A DNA stretch of 64,000 nt. It comes from AP-15 sp963736715 (GTDB lineage Bacteria; Pseudomonadota; Alphaproteobacteria; ATCC43930; CGMCC-115725). The position numbers and the translations under genes were made by a program. The notes below the pieces were generated by a model, which saw nothing but the letters and a program-made list of their open reading frames with translations, did not search any database and was not told where the DNA came from. This document shows positions 27,038 to 36,439 of this stretch, piece by piece. How positions within the stretch are numbered: position 1 is the stretch's first letter; each line of letters begins with the position of its first letter. The DNA is taken from the NCBI GenBank assembly GCA_963736715.1, contig CAVTQA010000010.1, positions 372,001-436,000 on the forward strand, read 5' to 3'.

Positions 27038-27604
27038 GTGATCGAAACCGATCGGCTCCGTATGCGAGCGCTGCGCGGTGATGATCTCACCGACTTGGTC
27101 GCCTTAATCAATAACTGGGAGATCGCGCGTTGGGTTTCCTCTGTGCCGCACCCCTACGCCGAAGCCGACGGCCGGGAGTGGATCGCGCGAGTGCAGCAGG
27201 ACCACGCAACCGGCCGGCCGCGCCGCTTCGCCATTGCATTGAAGGAGAGCGACCGCCTGATCGGCGGCGTCGGATTGGACGGCAGCACCGGCGATGAAAG
27301 CGAAGAGCCGGCGCTCGGCTATTGGCTGGGCCAGCCGCATTGGGGCAACGGGTATGCGCGAGAAGCCGTCGCCGCCGTGATCGAGTACGGGCTGCGCACC
27401 CTCGGCATGGAAACTATCCGCGCCTACACCGACCCGAGCAACCTGGCTTCGCAAAAGATTTTATTGCGCTGCGGCCTCGAGCAAGTCGGCGAAATCGAAC
27501 TGATCCGGCCGACACGTAATGGCGCACGGCGCGCACCCCTGTTCCGTATCTCGCAGCGACAATCGGGGCCCGCAATCAATGGATCGTGCAGGAGGTTCGG
27601 GTGA
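27038..27604 (+). CDS. GNAT-family N-acetyltransferase (RimJ/RimL-like)
   Basis: 188 residues from GTG 27038. Begins IETDRLRMRALRGDDLTDLVALINN, typical of the ribosomal-protein/spermidine acetyltransferase group. The acetyl-CoA motif region is GYWLGQPHWGNGYAREAVAAVIEYGLRTLGMETIRAYTDPSNLASQKIL. The target is unknown. The 3' end overlaps the convergent secreted-protein gene by 29 bases. Confidence 0.85.
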   Translation: MIETDRLRMRALRGDDLTDLVALINNWEIARWVSSVPHPYAEADGREWIARVQQDHATGRPRRFAIALKESDRLIGGVGLDGSTGDESEEPALGYWLGQPHWGNGYAREAVAAVIEYGLRTLGMETIRAYTDPSNLASQKILLRCGLEQVGEIELIRPTRNGARRAPLFRISQRQSGPAINGSCRRFG

Positions 27605-28112
27605 CGCGGTAAGTCGAGAAATACCCGATCGTGTGGGTTGAAATGCGCAGGAACGCATATTCGCTGAAACCGGGCTTCAGCTGGTCGACGACCTCGAGGC
27701 GGCAGGTGTTGCCCGGCAACAAGGTCACCGTCATCGTCCGCGTGCTTTGCGGATCATTCTGGATGCGCACGAGCCGGCCGTCCGGCGCCGTCCGCCAAGA
27801 CGCATATGCCGCGTCGTCACCGGAGCTGCTCAGCACCTGCATCGTCGCATTTCGATCCTGGTAGGGACCGGCGCTGCGGTTGCGGCCCTCGGAAAGATTG
27901 CCGCCCCCCGACACCGTGACCTGCAGGTTGTGGTGCACGGCGATGCCGGGGTGAACCTCCGGCCGCACCATATCCATCACCGAATCATAGGTGAGATCGA
28001 TCACCATGTTTGCAGCTTGCCCGGGCAGGGCGCCCAATGCCGTCCACGCGGTGATCATGGACACCAGCAGCCGAACCGTTTTGCCATGTCCTAGAAGGAA
28101 TAGCGAACGCAT
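27576..28112 (-). CDS. Secreted hypothetical protein
   Basis: 178 residues from ATG 28112 (GAGGG upstream). A signal peptide is followed by VIDLTYDSVMDMVRPEVHPGIAVHHNLQVTVSGGG. The mature part is strand-rich with two cysteines (GNTCRLEV, TRTSCTIH). Predicted periplasmic. Family not recognised. Confidence 0.6.
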   Translation of the reverse strand: MRSLFLLGHGKTVRLLVSMITAWTALGALPGQAANMVIDLTYDSVMDMVRPEVHPGIAVHHNLQVTVSGGGNLSEGRNRSAGPYQDRNATMQVLSSSGDDAAYASWRTAPDGRLVRIQNDPQSTRTMTVTLLPGNTCRLEVVDQLKPGFSEYAFLRISTHTIGYFSTYRVTRTSCTIH

Positions 28113-28327
28113 ACAATTCACCCTCGCGCCGAGTAATCACCGCCGCAGGATATCATTGAGCGAGCCACGGGATGAACGAAAGTGTTCAGCAAAATCATTG
28201 CTCTGTTCGTGATTGCCGTTGGGGTGGTGCCGACGCTCCCGCGCTTGCTCAGATCTATCCGACGTGCTTTGCCGTCCGGTGCGCCACTGCCCAACGCTCC
28301 TAACAGAATTAATAAAGCTCATTTAGG

Positions 28328-28714
28328 ATGATCGAGCGGTATAGCGACCACGCAGCGAATGAACGGACGTTCCTTGCCTGGGTGCGCACGGCGATCGCCA
28401 TCATGGCGTTCGGTTTTCTGGTCCAGAAGTTCGACCTGTTCCTCCGGATCGCGGCCTCGTCCCTCGCCTCGCGATCCCTGGCGGCGGGCAGTCAGATCGT
28501 CGGAAACGTTGCCGGTCTGCTGCTGATCGTACTGGGCGGCGTAATGATGGCGCTCGCCGCGGTCCGCTTCCGCAAGACCACGCTCGATATCGACGCCACG
28601 GAGGTACGGCCGGGCCCCGGTGCGCGGCTGGATATCACACTCGTAGCGCTGCTTCTTCTGCTGGGAACCATTTTATTCGTCTATCTGGTGTACACGGTAA
28701 CCAGTCGGCTCTGA
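28328..28714 (+). CDS. DUF202 (YidH-like) membrane protein, copy 1
   Basis: 128 residues. The DUF202 signature NERTFLAWVRTAIAIMAFGF is at the N-terminus, followed by a second helix (IVGNVAGLLLIVLGGVMMALAAVRF) and a third (LVALLLLLGTILFVYLVYTV). Inner-membrane protein of unknown function. It lies just inside the left border of the duplication. Copy 2 at 34232 encodes the same protein. Confidence 0.85.
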   Translation: MIERYSDHAANERTFLAWVRTAIAIMAFGFLVQKFDLFLRIAASSLASRSLAAGSQIVGNVAGLLLIVLGGVMMALAAVRFRKTTLDIDATEVRPGPGARLDITLVALLLLLGTILFVYLVYTVTSRL

Positions 28715-28742
28715 GAAAGCCGTTGGCAAACACTTTGCGCAA

Positions 28743-29714
28743 TCACTTTGCCAGGATGCGCGCAAGCTCGACCAGTTCTGTATCTACCGGTTTCGTGCGT
28801 CCGACGATCTCTTCGAGCGGCGTTCGCGTGACCTCGTTTTTCTGGTAGCCGACCAATACGCCCGTTTCACCATTGCTCAAGGACTTGACGGCATTGACGC
28901 CCAACCGGGTCGCCAACAGGCGATCGAAGGCGCTGGGCGGAGCGCCGCGCACGACGTGCCCAAGCGTGGTGGCGCGCAGCTCAAAACTTGTCCTCTGCTT
29001 ATCAGCGTCGAAATAAGCGAGGATCTTGGCGGCGTTTTCTTTGACGCCTTCGGCAATCACCACGATGGCATGCGTCTTGCCGCGTTCGAATGCGGCGCGC
29101 AGCCGCTGTGCGATCTCGGTTGCCGACACCTCGAATTCAGGAATCGAGATGACTTCCGCGCCGCCAGCGAGACCCGCCATCATCGCCAGATAGCCGCAGT
29201 CTCTTCCCATGGTTTCAACCAAAAAAGCGCGATTGTGGGAGGAACCGGTTGTGCGTAAATAATCGATCGCGCCAAGCGTCACGTTGATGGCGGTGTCGCA
29301 CCCGATCGTAATATCAGTTCCGAACAGGTCGTTGTCGATGGTTGATGCGATGCCGACCACGTGAACCCCCAGCTGGCTGAGCATGTGCGAGCCCGTTTGA
29401 GATCCGTTGCCGCCAATTACCACAACACCGTCGATGCCCCATTGGGCGAGGTTGCGAAGCGCTTTGGACCGGCCGCTCTCCTCGCGGAATTCCGCAGATC
29501 GAGCACTGCCGAGAAACGTGCCGCCAACCTGAATGATGCCGCCCACGTCGCGTGCGCTGAGCTGTCGGAACTGCCCCTCGACCAGGCCCTGCCAACCCTG
29601 GCGCACTCCATAGACCGTCATGCCCAGGTCGAGCGCACTGCGCGTGACGGCGCGTATGGCCGCATTCATGCCGGGGGCATCGCCACCGCTGGTAAGGACC
29701 GCGATGTGCTTCAT
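28743..29714 (-). CDS. pfkA: 6-phosphofructokinase, copy 1
   Basis: 323 residues from ATG 29714; the frame is open further upstream but the family starts at MKHIAVLTSGGDAPGMNAAIR. Phosphorylates fructose 6-phosphate in glycolysis. The nucleotide-site motif is GGNGSQTG: Asn replaces the usual Asp, and the following Gly, which marks ATP- rather than PPi-dependence, is kept. The catalytic segment is STIDNDLFGTDITIGCDTAIN. MGRDCGYLAMMAGLAGGAE and the C-terminal HVVRGAPPSAFDR are typical. The product of copy 2 appears identical. Confidence 0.9.
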   Translation of the reverse strand: MKHIAVLTSGGDAPGMNAAIRAVTRSALDLGMTVYGVRQGWQGLVEGQFRQLSARDVGGIIQVGGTFLGSARSAEFREESGRSKALRNLAQWGIDGVVVIGGNGSQTGSHMLSQLGVHVVGIASTIDNDLFGTDITIGCDTAINVTLGAIDYLRTTGSSHNRAFLVETMGRDCGYLAMMAGLAGGAEVISIPEFEVSATEIAQRLRAAFERGKTHAIVVIAEGVKENAAKILAYFDADKQRTSFELRATTLGHVVRGAPPSAFDRLLATRLGVNAVKSLSNGETGVLVGYQKNEVTRTPLEEIVGRTKPVDTELVELARILAK

Positions 29715-29972
29715 AATCCCGATATTACGAGCCTCTGCCGGGGTGTTTCCCGCAGCCGCCAATCTGCAAGAAAAATCGAGTGCTCATTTCTTTCCCCTCG
29801 ACACGTCCCCTGCTCTCCTGCAGTAACTATGCAGTCGGCATGCCAACCTCAGGCAAACCATCAATGGCGACATTTGCCAGGTTGGGCCGGCGCCCGATCG
29901 GCGCTCACGATCGAAGGTGCATCGTCGCGGCGATTAAACCGGGCCTCCCCTTATGACATAGCCCGCTAATCG

Positions 29973-30374
29973 TCATTCCAGGGTCCGCGGATCGTCGATG
30001 GCGAATGTGAGATGCTGGGTCGGCTGAGGGGTCGCGGTCATCAGGCTCACCCCGTCCGGCGCCTCAAAGCGGTGCCACGCCCCTTGCGGAACGATCACCA
30101 CCATCCCCGCCTTCAGCGCGTGGGATTGCGGCCCATCCTCGGTCATGATGTGAAAGGTCACCGTACCGTCGACGATCTGCACGATCTCGTCGCCGTTCGG
30201 ATGGCGCTCCCACGGGCCTTCGCCGGAAAATTTGGCGACGTTGATGGCGCTGTCGCGGTAGGGAGCCAATCGCGCGAACGCGCCCTCCCGCTCGGATTCG
30301 GGCGTCTCCGGGGTGCGTCCGCGCAACATCTTCAGCTTGGCGAACTCCGCGTTGAGATCGAGGATGGTGAGCAT
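29973..30374 (-). CDS. Cupin-domain protein, copy 1
   Basis: 133 residues from ATG 30374 (GGAGGGAAG just upstream decides the start). Cupin motif 1 is WERHPNGDEIVQIVDGTVTFHI and motif 2 is AGMVVIVPQGAWHRFEAPDGVSLM, keeping His and Glu metal ligands. The substrate is unknown. Separated from pfkA by about 260 bases with no gene supported. Confidence 0.8.
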   Translation of the reverse strand: MLTILDLNAEFAKLKMLRGRTPETPESEREGAFARLAPYRDSAINVAKFSGEGPWERHPNGDEIVQIVDGTVTFHIMTEDGPQSHALKAGMVVIVPQGAWHRFEAPDGVSLMTATPQPTQHLTFAIDDPRTLE

Positions 30375-30537
30375 TCTTCCCTCCGCTTGCTGGTGGATCG
30401 GGCCGGCGTAAGCGCGCCCGCACAATAGCCGCAATCGATTGGTAATCCCATGATCGAGGTTACTGTCTCGGGCTCAGGTCCCCCGCCCTAACCTCCTGCA
30501 CGCTTGCTCTCGCGCCCGCGGTAACTATCTTGCCGTG

Positions 30538-31876
30538 ATGAGCACCGCCACCCCCTCCGCCGCTACGGCCTCTCCGCTTCCCGCGCCAAGGGAACCGAAA
30601 CTCCGCCGCATGGCGAATGCAATTCGAGCGCTCGCCATGGATGCGGTCGAGCGAGCGAAGTCGGGACACCCGGGCATGCCGATGGGGATGGCCGATGTCG
30701 CGACCGTCCTGTTCACTCAATTTCTGCGGTTCGATCCGCAGACGCCGGACTGGCCCGACCGCGACCGCTTCGTGCTGTCGGCCGGACACGGCTCGATGCT
30801 CCTTTATGCGCTGCTGCACTTGACCGGCTATGCCGACATGACAGTCGACGAGCTCAAGCGCTTCCGGCAGCTCGGCAGCCGCACTGCCGGGCATCCGGAG
30901 CGGGGGCACGCGGCCGGAATCGAGACCACGACCGGGCCGCTTGGGCAGGGGATCGGCAATTCGGTCGGCATGGCGCTCGCCGAGCGGATGCTGGCGGCCG
31001 AGTTCGGCGAAGAGATCGTTAATCACAACACTTACGTCATCGCCAGCGACGGCGACCTGATGGAAGGGGTCAGCCACGAGGCGGCCTCTCTTGCCGATCA
31101 TCTCGGCCTCAACAAGCTAATCGTGTTCTACGACGACAATTCGATTTCGATCGACGGCCCGACGGAGCTGGCATTCTCCGACGATCCGCTGTTGCGATTC
31201 CGGGGCTACGGCTGGGCGGCCGAACGGATCGACGGCCACGATCAGGCGGCCATCGCCGAGGCTATCCGGCGGGCGCAGAACCGCGACCGTCCGAACCTTA
31301 TTGCCTGCCGCACGACGATTGCCTTTGGGGCGCCAACCAAGGCCGGAACAGCGGCGGCGCATGGCTCGCCGCTCGGCGCCGCCGAGATCGCCGGCGCGCG
31401 CCAACGGCTCGGGTGGAGCGATGCGCCCTTCGTGGTCCCGGAGGACATTGGTGCAGAATGGCGAGCGGCAGGCTCGCGCGGCGAACCTGTCCGCCGCGCC
31501 TGGGAAGCCCCGCTCAATTCCCTTGCCGGCGAGCGCAGCGCCGAATTCCTGAGGCGCCAGCGTAGAGAGTTGCCGCCCAGCCTCGATCAAGCGATCGCTA
31601 AGATCTGCCATGATTTCCGCCAGGCAAATGCGAACATCGCGACAGGACAGGCCTCGGGGACGCTGTTCGAAGGAATATCAGAACGCGGCGCTCGGCTCGG
31701 CGCCGCGCGTTGCCGTCGAGGCCGCCGTGGAGTTCGGTTGGGATCGCTGGTTGGGAACCCGCGGCGCCTTCATCGGCATGAAGGGTTTCGGCGCCTCGGC
31801 TCCCGGCGAGGCGCTGTTCCCGCATTTCGGCATCACGCCCGAAAAGGTTGCAGAAGCGGCCCGCTCGCTTCTATAG
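30538..31876 (+). pseudogene. tkt: Transketolase with internal deletion and frameshift, copy 1
   Basis: The N-terminal thiamine-diphosphate domain is intact (KSGHPGMPMGMADVATVLFTQFLRFDPQ; SDGDLMEGVSHEAASLADHLGL; YDDNSISIDG). After about residue 375 (NIATGQASG) the sequence jumps at 31650-31672 to the extreme C-terminus in another frame (EYQNAALGSAPRVAVEAAVEFGWDRWLG ... GITPEKVAEAARSLL). The whole pyrimidine-binding domain, some 230-260 residues, is missing, so no functional enzyme can be made. The identical lesion occurs in copy 2, so it predates the duplication or was spread by gene conversion. Confidence 0.85.
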
Positions 31877-31904
31877 ATCGGCGAGAGCTTTGGGAGGATG
31901 AGCC

Positions 31905-32915
31905 ATGGCGGTACGGGTTGCGATCAACGGCTTCGGGCGCATCGGCCGGCTGGTCTTGCGGGCGGCGTATGAGCACAAGCATACCGAGATCGAAGTCGTC
32001 GGGATCAACGACCTGGGCCCGGTCGAAACCAATGCGCACCTGCTGCGGTACGACAGTGTGCACGGCCGTTTTCCGGGCGAAGTCACGACCGGCGACAACT
32101 GGATGGATATCGGGCGCGGCAAGATCCGCGTGACCGCCGAGCGTGATCCCGCAAAACTCCCGTGGCGCGAGCTCGGCGTCGATGTCGCGCTCGAATGCAC
32201 GGGCATTTTTACCAAGCGCGAGGCCGCCGCGAAGCATCTCGAAGCGGGCGCCAAGCGGGTCATCGTCTCGGCCCCCGCCGACGGTGCCGACATGACCGTC
32301 GTGATGGGCGTGAACCAAGAGGAGTTGAAGCCCGAGCACAAGGTCATCTCGAACGGCTCGTGCACCACCAACTGCCTCGCGCCGGTCGCCTATGTGCTGC
32401 ACCAGGGGATTGGCATAGAGCGCGGCTTTATGACGACGATCCACGCCTACACCGGCGACCAGAGCTTGCAGGACACACTGCACAATGACCTGCGCCGGGC
32501 CCGCGCTGCCGCGCAGTCGATGATCCCGACCTCGACCGGCGCGGCGCGGGCGATCGGCCTCGTATTGCCGGCCTTGAAGGGCAAGCTCGACGGCACCGCG
32601 ATCCGCGTACCGACCGCGAACGTCTCGCTGATCGACCTTACATTCGACGCCGCGCGCGAAACCTCCGGAGACGAGGTCAATTCCCTAATGGAGGAAGCGG
32701 CAAAATCGAACCGGCTGCGCGGTATCCTCGGCATCAGCAAGGCGCCGACCGTCTCGGTCGACTTCAATCACGACCCGCACAGCTCGACATTCGATGTGAC
32801 GCAGACCCAGCTTCTCGACAAGCGGTTCGTTCGCGTTCTGTCGTGGTACGACAACGAGTGGGGTTTCTCGAACCGAATGGTTGAGATTGCCTCTTATTTC
32901 GGCGGGCTCGCCTGA
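31905..32915 (+). CDS. gap: Glyceraldehyde-3-phosphate dehydrogenase, copy 1
   Basis: 336 residues with GGGAGGATGAGCC before ATG 31905. Oxidises and phosphorylates glyceraldehyde 3-phosphate. The NAD-binding motif is VAINGFGRIGRLVLR, the catalytic Cys is in SNGSCTTNCLAPV, the His in TTIHAYTGDQ, and the C-terminal SWYDNEWGFSNRM is present. Lies 28 bases after the broken transketolase. Differs from copy 2 at two residues near the C-terminus (Leu/Val and Ser/Ala). Confidence 0.93.
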   Translation: MAVRVAINGFGRIGRLVLRAAYEHKHTEIEVVGINDLGPVETNAHLLRYDSVHGRFPGEVTTGDNWMDIGRGKIRVTAERDPAKLPWRELGVDVALECTGIFTKREAAAKHLEAGAKRVIVSAPADGADMTVVMGVNQEELKPEHKVISNGSCTTNCLAPVAYVLHQGIGIERGFMTTIHAYTGDQSLQDTLHNDLRRARAAAQSMIPTSTGAARAIGLVLPALKGKLDGTAIRVPTANVSLIDLTFDAARETSGDEVNSLMEEAAKSNRLRGILGISKAPTVSVDFNHDPHSSTFDVTQTQLLDKRFVRVLSWYDNEWGFSNRMVEIASYFGGLA

Positions 32916-32926
32916 AGTCGGGTGCG

Positions 32927-33400
32927 ATGCCCGAAACCGGCACTCTCGAATCCCTCGCCGCCCAGCAGCGGCCGAACCCTGACGCTATCGCCACCATCAT
33001 TTTCCACACGCTCGCCCAAGCAATCGCTGCGCTGAGCGCTGCGGCGTGCGCCGACCGTCCGGTGCTGCTCGCCAGCGCGCCAAATGCCGGCGGCTATTTG
33101 GGTCCGGGCTGGTTCAAGGCGCTGGTGGCCGCGGCACGTGAGGCCGTCCCCGATGCCCGGAGCTCCACCCTCCTCGATTGCGGCGACAATGTTGGCGCTG
33201 CGCTGGCGGCGATCCGAGCGGAAGTGGAAGGCATCATCTTCAGCGGCCGCCCGGATGCCGCCCGTCGGCTTGCCGATATCGCGCGGCAACATAGCGTCCG
33301 TTTCGAGACGAAACGGCCGGCGGAGGCCCTCGATCTCGCCGAGGATTTCTTCGCGTCGCATGAAGATCTCGTGAGGCGATGCGCCGAGTTTCTCGCCTGA
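32927..33400 (+). CDS. Hypothetical protein, intact copy 1
   Basis: 157 residues beginning MPETGTLESLAAQQRPNPDAIA, 11 bases after gap and probably co-transcribed with it. An alpha/beta pattern (RPVLLASAPNAGGYLGPGWFKALVAAARE; TLLDCGDNVGAALAAIRAEVEGIIFSGR; ARRLADIARQHSVRFETKRP) hints at a small barrel- or flavodoxin-like fold. No known motif. The second copy (38829) has a destroyed N-terminus. Confidence 0.65.
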   Translation: MPETGTLESLAAQQRPNPDAIATIIFHTLAQAIAALSAAACADRPVLLASAPNAGGYLGPGWFKALVAAAREAVPDARSSTLLDCGDNVGAALAAIRAEVEGIIFSGRPDAARRLADIARQHSVRFETKRPAEALDLAEDFFASHEDLVRRCAEFLA

Positions 33401-33405
33401 GGACC

Positions 33406-33883
33406 TCAGACCTGCTCGGAGGATCGCTGGCGTGCTACTTCCGCCCGCACCCCGCTGCCGGCCATCATCATTTCCGTGGTGAAACGCTATGATTGCGCTG
33501 ATCGTGCAGACGATCGCGAGCCCGAAGGTGGTGAACAACACGGAGGCTACCGTCGAATTGCGCAGCGCCCCGACAAACAGCGTGAAGACCGACGCACAAG
33601 TGGCAGCTGCCGCGATTGCGCCGAGCACTATCGCGGCGTCGAGCGCAATCGAGCGGCGGCGCAGAGCCAAGAGTTGTCGAGCGAGATCCGCGCTCTCGTC
33701 GGGATCGGCCTGTTCCATCGACTTGGTGATCTGCGCCACGAGATCGGCGACCCGCGCCAGGCGTGTCGCGAACACGTTGAGCAGGGTTGCTATGCCCGAG
33801 AGCAGGAAGATCGGCGTCAGCGCCACCTGGATGACATGGGCGACCAGGTCGAGTGACGCCTCCTGACTGAGCGAGCCGGGCAT
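33406..33883 (-). pseudogene. DUF2721 membrane protein, frameshifted copy 1
   Basis: Starts at ATG 33883 (MPGSLSQEASLDLVAHVIQVALTPIFLLSGIATLLNVFA) and matches the intact gene at 39317 for most of its length. One extra base near 33483-33490, relative to copy 2, shifts the frame after TISAI, so the C-terminal 23 residues are lost and the frame runs on into antisense of the neighbouring gene. Membrane protein with three helices. Confidence 0.75.
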
Positions 33884-33884
33884 C

Positions 33885-34208
33885 TTACTCCCGCTCGAGC
33901 GGGCCGCCGTGGGCGAGCTCGGCATAAAAATGGAACGAGTCTTTGACCCGCCGTTCGAGTGTGTCGAAATCGACGTGGACGAGACCGAACCTTCGTCTAT
34001 AGCCGAACTCCCACTCGAAATTGTCGAGCAGCGACCACACGAAATAACCGCGGACCGGCACGCCCGCCTCGATCGCATCGAGCACCGCCCCAAGATAGCC
34101 GCGCAGATAGGCGATCCGCTTTTTGTCGCGGATCCGACCGCCCGGATCGAATTGATCTGGAAATGCGGCGCCGTTCTCGAGGACATAGATGGGCAGGTCG
34201 CCGGCTGT
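33885..34208 (-). pseudogene. GH1 beta-glucosidase C-terminal fragment, copy 1
   Basis: About 107 residues corresponding to the last quarter of the full-length enzyme at 39795. It keeps the nucleophile motif YVLENGAAF and the C-terminal GYFVWSLLDNFEWEFGYRRRFGLVHVDF. It breaks at the duplication junction (34208), where DUF202 of the second unit begins. Cannot be a functional glycosidase. Confidence 0.85.
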
Positions 34209-34231
34209 AGAATTAATAAAGCTCATTTAGG

Positions 34232-34618
34232 ATGATCGAGCGGTACAGCGACCACGCAGCGAATGAACGGACGTTCCTTGCCTGGGTGCGCACGGCGATC
34301 GCCATCATGGCGTTCGGTTTTCTGGTCCAGAAGTTCGACCTGTTCCTCCGGATCGCGGCCTCGTCCCTCGCCTCGCGATCCCTGGCGGCGGGCAGTCAGA
34401 TCGTCGGAAACGTTGCCGGTCTGCTGCTGATCGTACTGGGCGGCGTAATGATGGCGCTCGCCGCGGTCCGCTTCCGCAAGACCACGCTCGATATCGACGC
34501 CACGGAGGTACGGCCGGGCCCCGGTGCGCGGCTGGATATCACACTCGTAGCGCTGCTTCTTCTGCTGGGAACCATTTTATTCGTCTATCTGGTGTACACG
34601 GTAACCAGTCGGCTCTGA
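34232..34618 (+). CDS. DUF202 (YidH-like) membrane protein, copy 2
   Basis: 128 residues, protein sequence the same as the copy at 28328; one silent difference is visible near the start. Its upstream region differs: it is joined to the truncated bglA rather than to the copy 1 flank, so its promoter context is new. Confidence 0.85.
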   Translation: MIERYSDHAANERTFLAWVRTAIAIMAFGFLVQKFDLFLRIAASSLASRSLAAGSQIVGNVAGLLLIVLGGVMMALAAVRFRKTTLDIDATEVRPGPGARLDITLVALLLLLGTILFVYLVYTVTSRL

Positions 34619-34646
34619 GAAAGCCGTTGGCAAACACTTTGCGCAA

Positions 34647-35618
34647 TCACTTTGCCAGGATGCGCGCAAGCTCGACCAGTTCTGTATCCACCGGTTTCGT
34701 GCGCCCGACGATCTCTTCGAGCGGCGTTCGCGTGACCTCGTTTTTCTGGTAGCCGACCAATACGCCCGTTTCACCATTGCTCAAGGACTTGACGGCATTG
34801 ACGCCCAACCGGGTCGCCAACAGGCGATCGAAGGCGCTGGGCGGAGCGCCGCGCACGACGTGCCCAAGCGTGGTGGCGCGCAGCTCAAAACTTGTCCTCT
34901 GCTTGTCAGCGTCGAAATAAGCGAGGATCTTGGCGGCGTTTTCTTTGACGCCTTCGGCAATCACCACGATGGCATGCGTCTTGCCGCGTTCGAATGCGGC
35001 GCGCAGCCGCTGCGCGATCTCGGTTGCCGACACCTCGAATTCAGGAATCGAGATGACTTCTGCGCCGCCCGCGAGACCCGCCATCATCGCCAGATAGCCG
35101 CAGTCTCTTCCCATGGTTTCAACCAAAAAAGCGCGATTGTGGGAGGAACCGGTGGTGCGTAAATAATCGATCGCGCCAAGCGTCACGTTGATGGCGGTGT
35201 CGCACCCGATCGTAATATCAGTTCCGAACAAGTCGTTGTCGATGGTTGATGCGATGCCGACCACGTGAACCCCCAGCTGGCTGAGCATGTGCGAGCCCGT
35301 TTGAGATCCGTTGCCGCCAATTACCACAACACCGTCGATGCCCCATTGGGCGAGGTTGCGAAGCGCTTTGGACCGGCCGCTCTCCTCGCGGAATTCCGCA
35401 GATCGAGCACTGCCGAGAAACGTGCCGCCGACCTGAATGATGCCGCCCACGTCGCGTGCGCTGAGCTGTCGGAACTGCCCCTCGACCAGGCCCTGCCAAC
35501 CCTGGCGCACTCCATAGACCGTCATGCCCAGGTCGAGCGCACTGCGCGTAACGGCGCGTATGGCCGCATTCATGCCGGGGGCATCGCCACCGCTGGTAAG
35601 GACCGCGATGTGCTTCAT
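34647..35618 (-). CDS. pfkA: 6-phosphofructokinase, copy 2
   Basis: 323 residues, protein apparently identical to the copy at 28743. About ten single-base differences are seen in the DNA (for example near 34688, 34703, 34904 and 35229), apparently silent. That pattern implies selection on the protein in at least one copy since they separated, and argues against simple assembly duplication. Confidence 0.9.
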   Translation of the reverse strand: MKHIAVLTSGGDAPGMNAAIRAVTRSALDLGMTVYGVRQGWQGLVEGQFRQLSARDVGGIIQVGGTFLGSARSAEFREESGRSKALRNLAQWGIDGVVVIGGNGSQTGSHMLSQLGVHVVGIASTIDNDLFGTDITIGCDTAINVTLGAIDYLRTTGSSHNRAFLVETMGRDCGYLAMMAGLAGGAEVISIPEFEVSATEIAQRLRAAFERGKTHAIVVIAEGVKENAAKILAYFDADKQRTSFELRATTLGHVVRGAPPSAFDRLLATRLGVNAVKSLSNGETGVLVGYQKNEVTRTPLEEIVGRTKPVDTELVELARILAK

Positions 35619-35876
35619 AATCCCGATATTACGAGCCTCTGCCGGGGTGTTTCCCGCAGCCGCCAATCTGCAAGAAAAATCGAGTGCTCATTTCTTTCCC
35701 CTCGACACGTCCCCTGCTCTCCTGCAGTAACTATGCAGTCGGCATGCCAACCTCAGGCAAACCATCAATGGCGACATTTGCCAGGTTGGGCCGGCGCCCG
35801 ATCGGCGCTCACGATCGAAGGTGCATCGTCGCGGCGATTAAACCGGGCCTCCCCTTATGACATAGCCCGCTAATCG

Positions 35877-36278
35877 TCATTCCAGGGTCCGCGGATCGTC
35901 GATGGCGAATGTGAGATGCTGGGTCGGCTGAGGGGTCGCGGTCATCAGGCTCACCCCGTCCGGCGCCTCAAAGCGGTGCCACGCCCCTTGCGGAACGATC
36001 ACCACCATCCCCGCCTTCAGCGCGTGGGATTGCGGCCCATCCTCGGTCATGATGTGAAAGGTCACCGTACCGTCGACGATCTGCACGATCTCGTCGCCGT
36101 TCGGATGGCGCTCCCACGGGCCTTCGCCGGAAAATTTGGCGACGTTGATGGCGCTGTCGCGGTAGGGAGCCAATCGCGCGAACGCGCCCTCCCGCTCGGA
36201 TTCGGGCGTCTCCGGGGTGCGTCCGCGCAACATCTTCAGCTTGGCGAACTCCGCGTTGAGATCGAGGATGGTGAGCAT
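35877..36278 (-). CDS. Cupin-domain protein, copy 2
   Basis: 133 residues, identical in sequence to the copy at 29973, with the same GGAGGGAAG ribosome site. Confidence 0.8.
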   Translation of the reverse strand: MLTILDLNAEFAKLKMLRGRTPETPESEREGAFARLAPYRDSAINVAKFSGEGPWERHPNGDEIVQIVDGTVTFHIMTEDGPQSHALKAGMVVIVPQGAWHRFEAPDGVSLMTATPQPTQHLTFAIDDPRTLE

Positions 36279-36439
36279 TCTTCCCTCCGCTTGCTGGTGG
36301 ATCGGGCCGGCGTAAGCGCGCCCGCACAATAGCCGCAATCGATTGGTAATCCCATGATCGAGGATACTGTCTCGGGCTCAGGTCCCCCGCCCTAACCTCC
36401 TGCACGCTTGCTCTCGCGCCCGCGGTAACTATTGCCGTG

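Larger units (their letters stand above)
28305..34208. repeat. First copy of a 5.9-kb tandem duplication
   Basis: Begins at AGAATTAATAAAGCTCATTT (28305), the sequence that recurs at 34209, giving a period of 5904 bases. The unit holds DUF202, pfkA, cupin, transketolase, gap, a hypothetical gene, DUF2721 and the 3' part of bglA. The first 4.6 kb differs from copy 2 by only a scatter of substitutions and a 2-base deletion. After gap the two copies diverge noticeably. The unit ends in a truncated beta-glucosidase. Confidence 0.9.

Noticed and set aside
32894..34186. 430-codon minus-strand frame over the gap end, hypothetical gene and DUF2721
   Set aside because: Produced by the frameshift in the first DUF2721 copy running on into antisense sequence; only the DUF2721 part is real.
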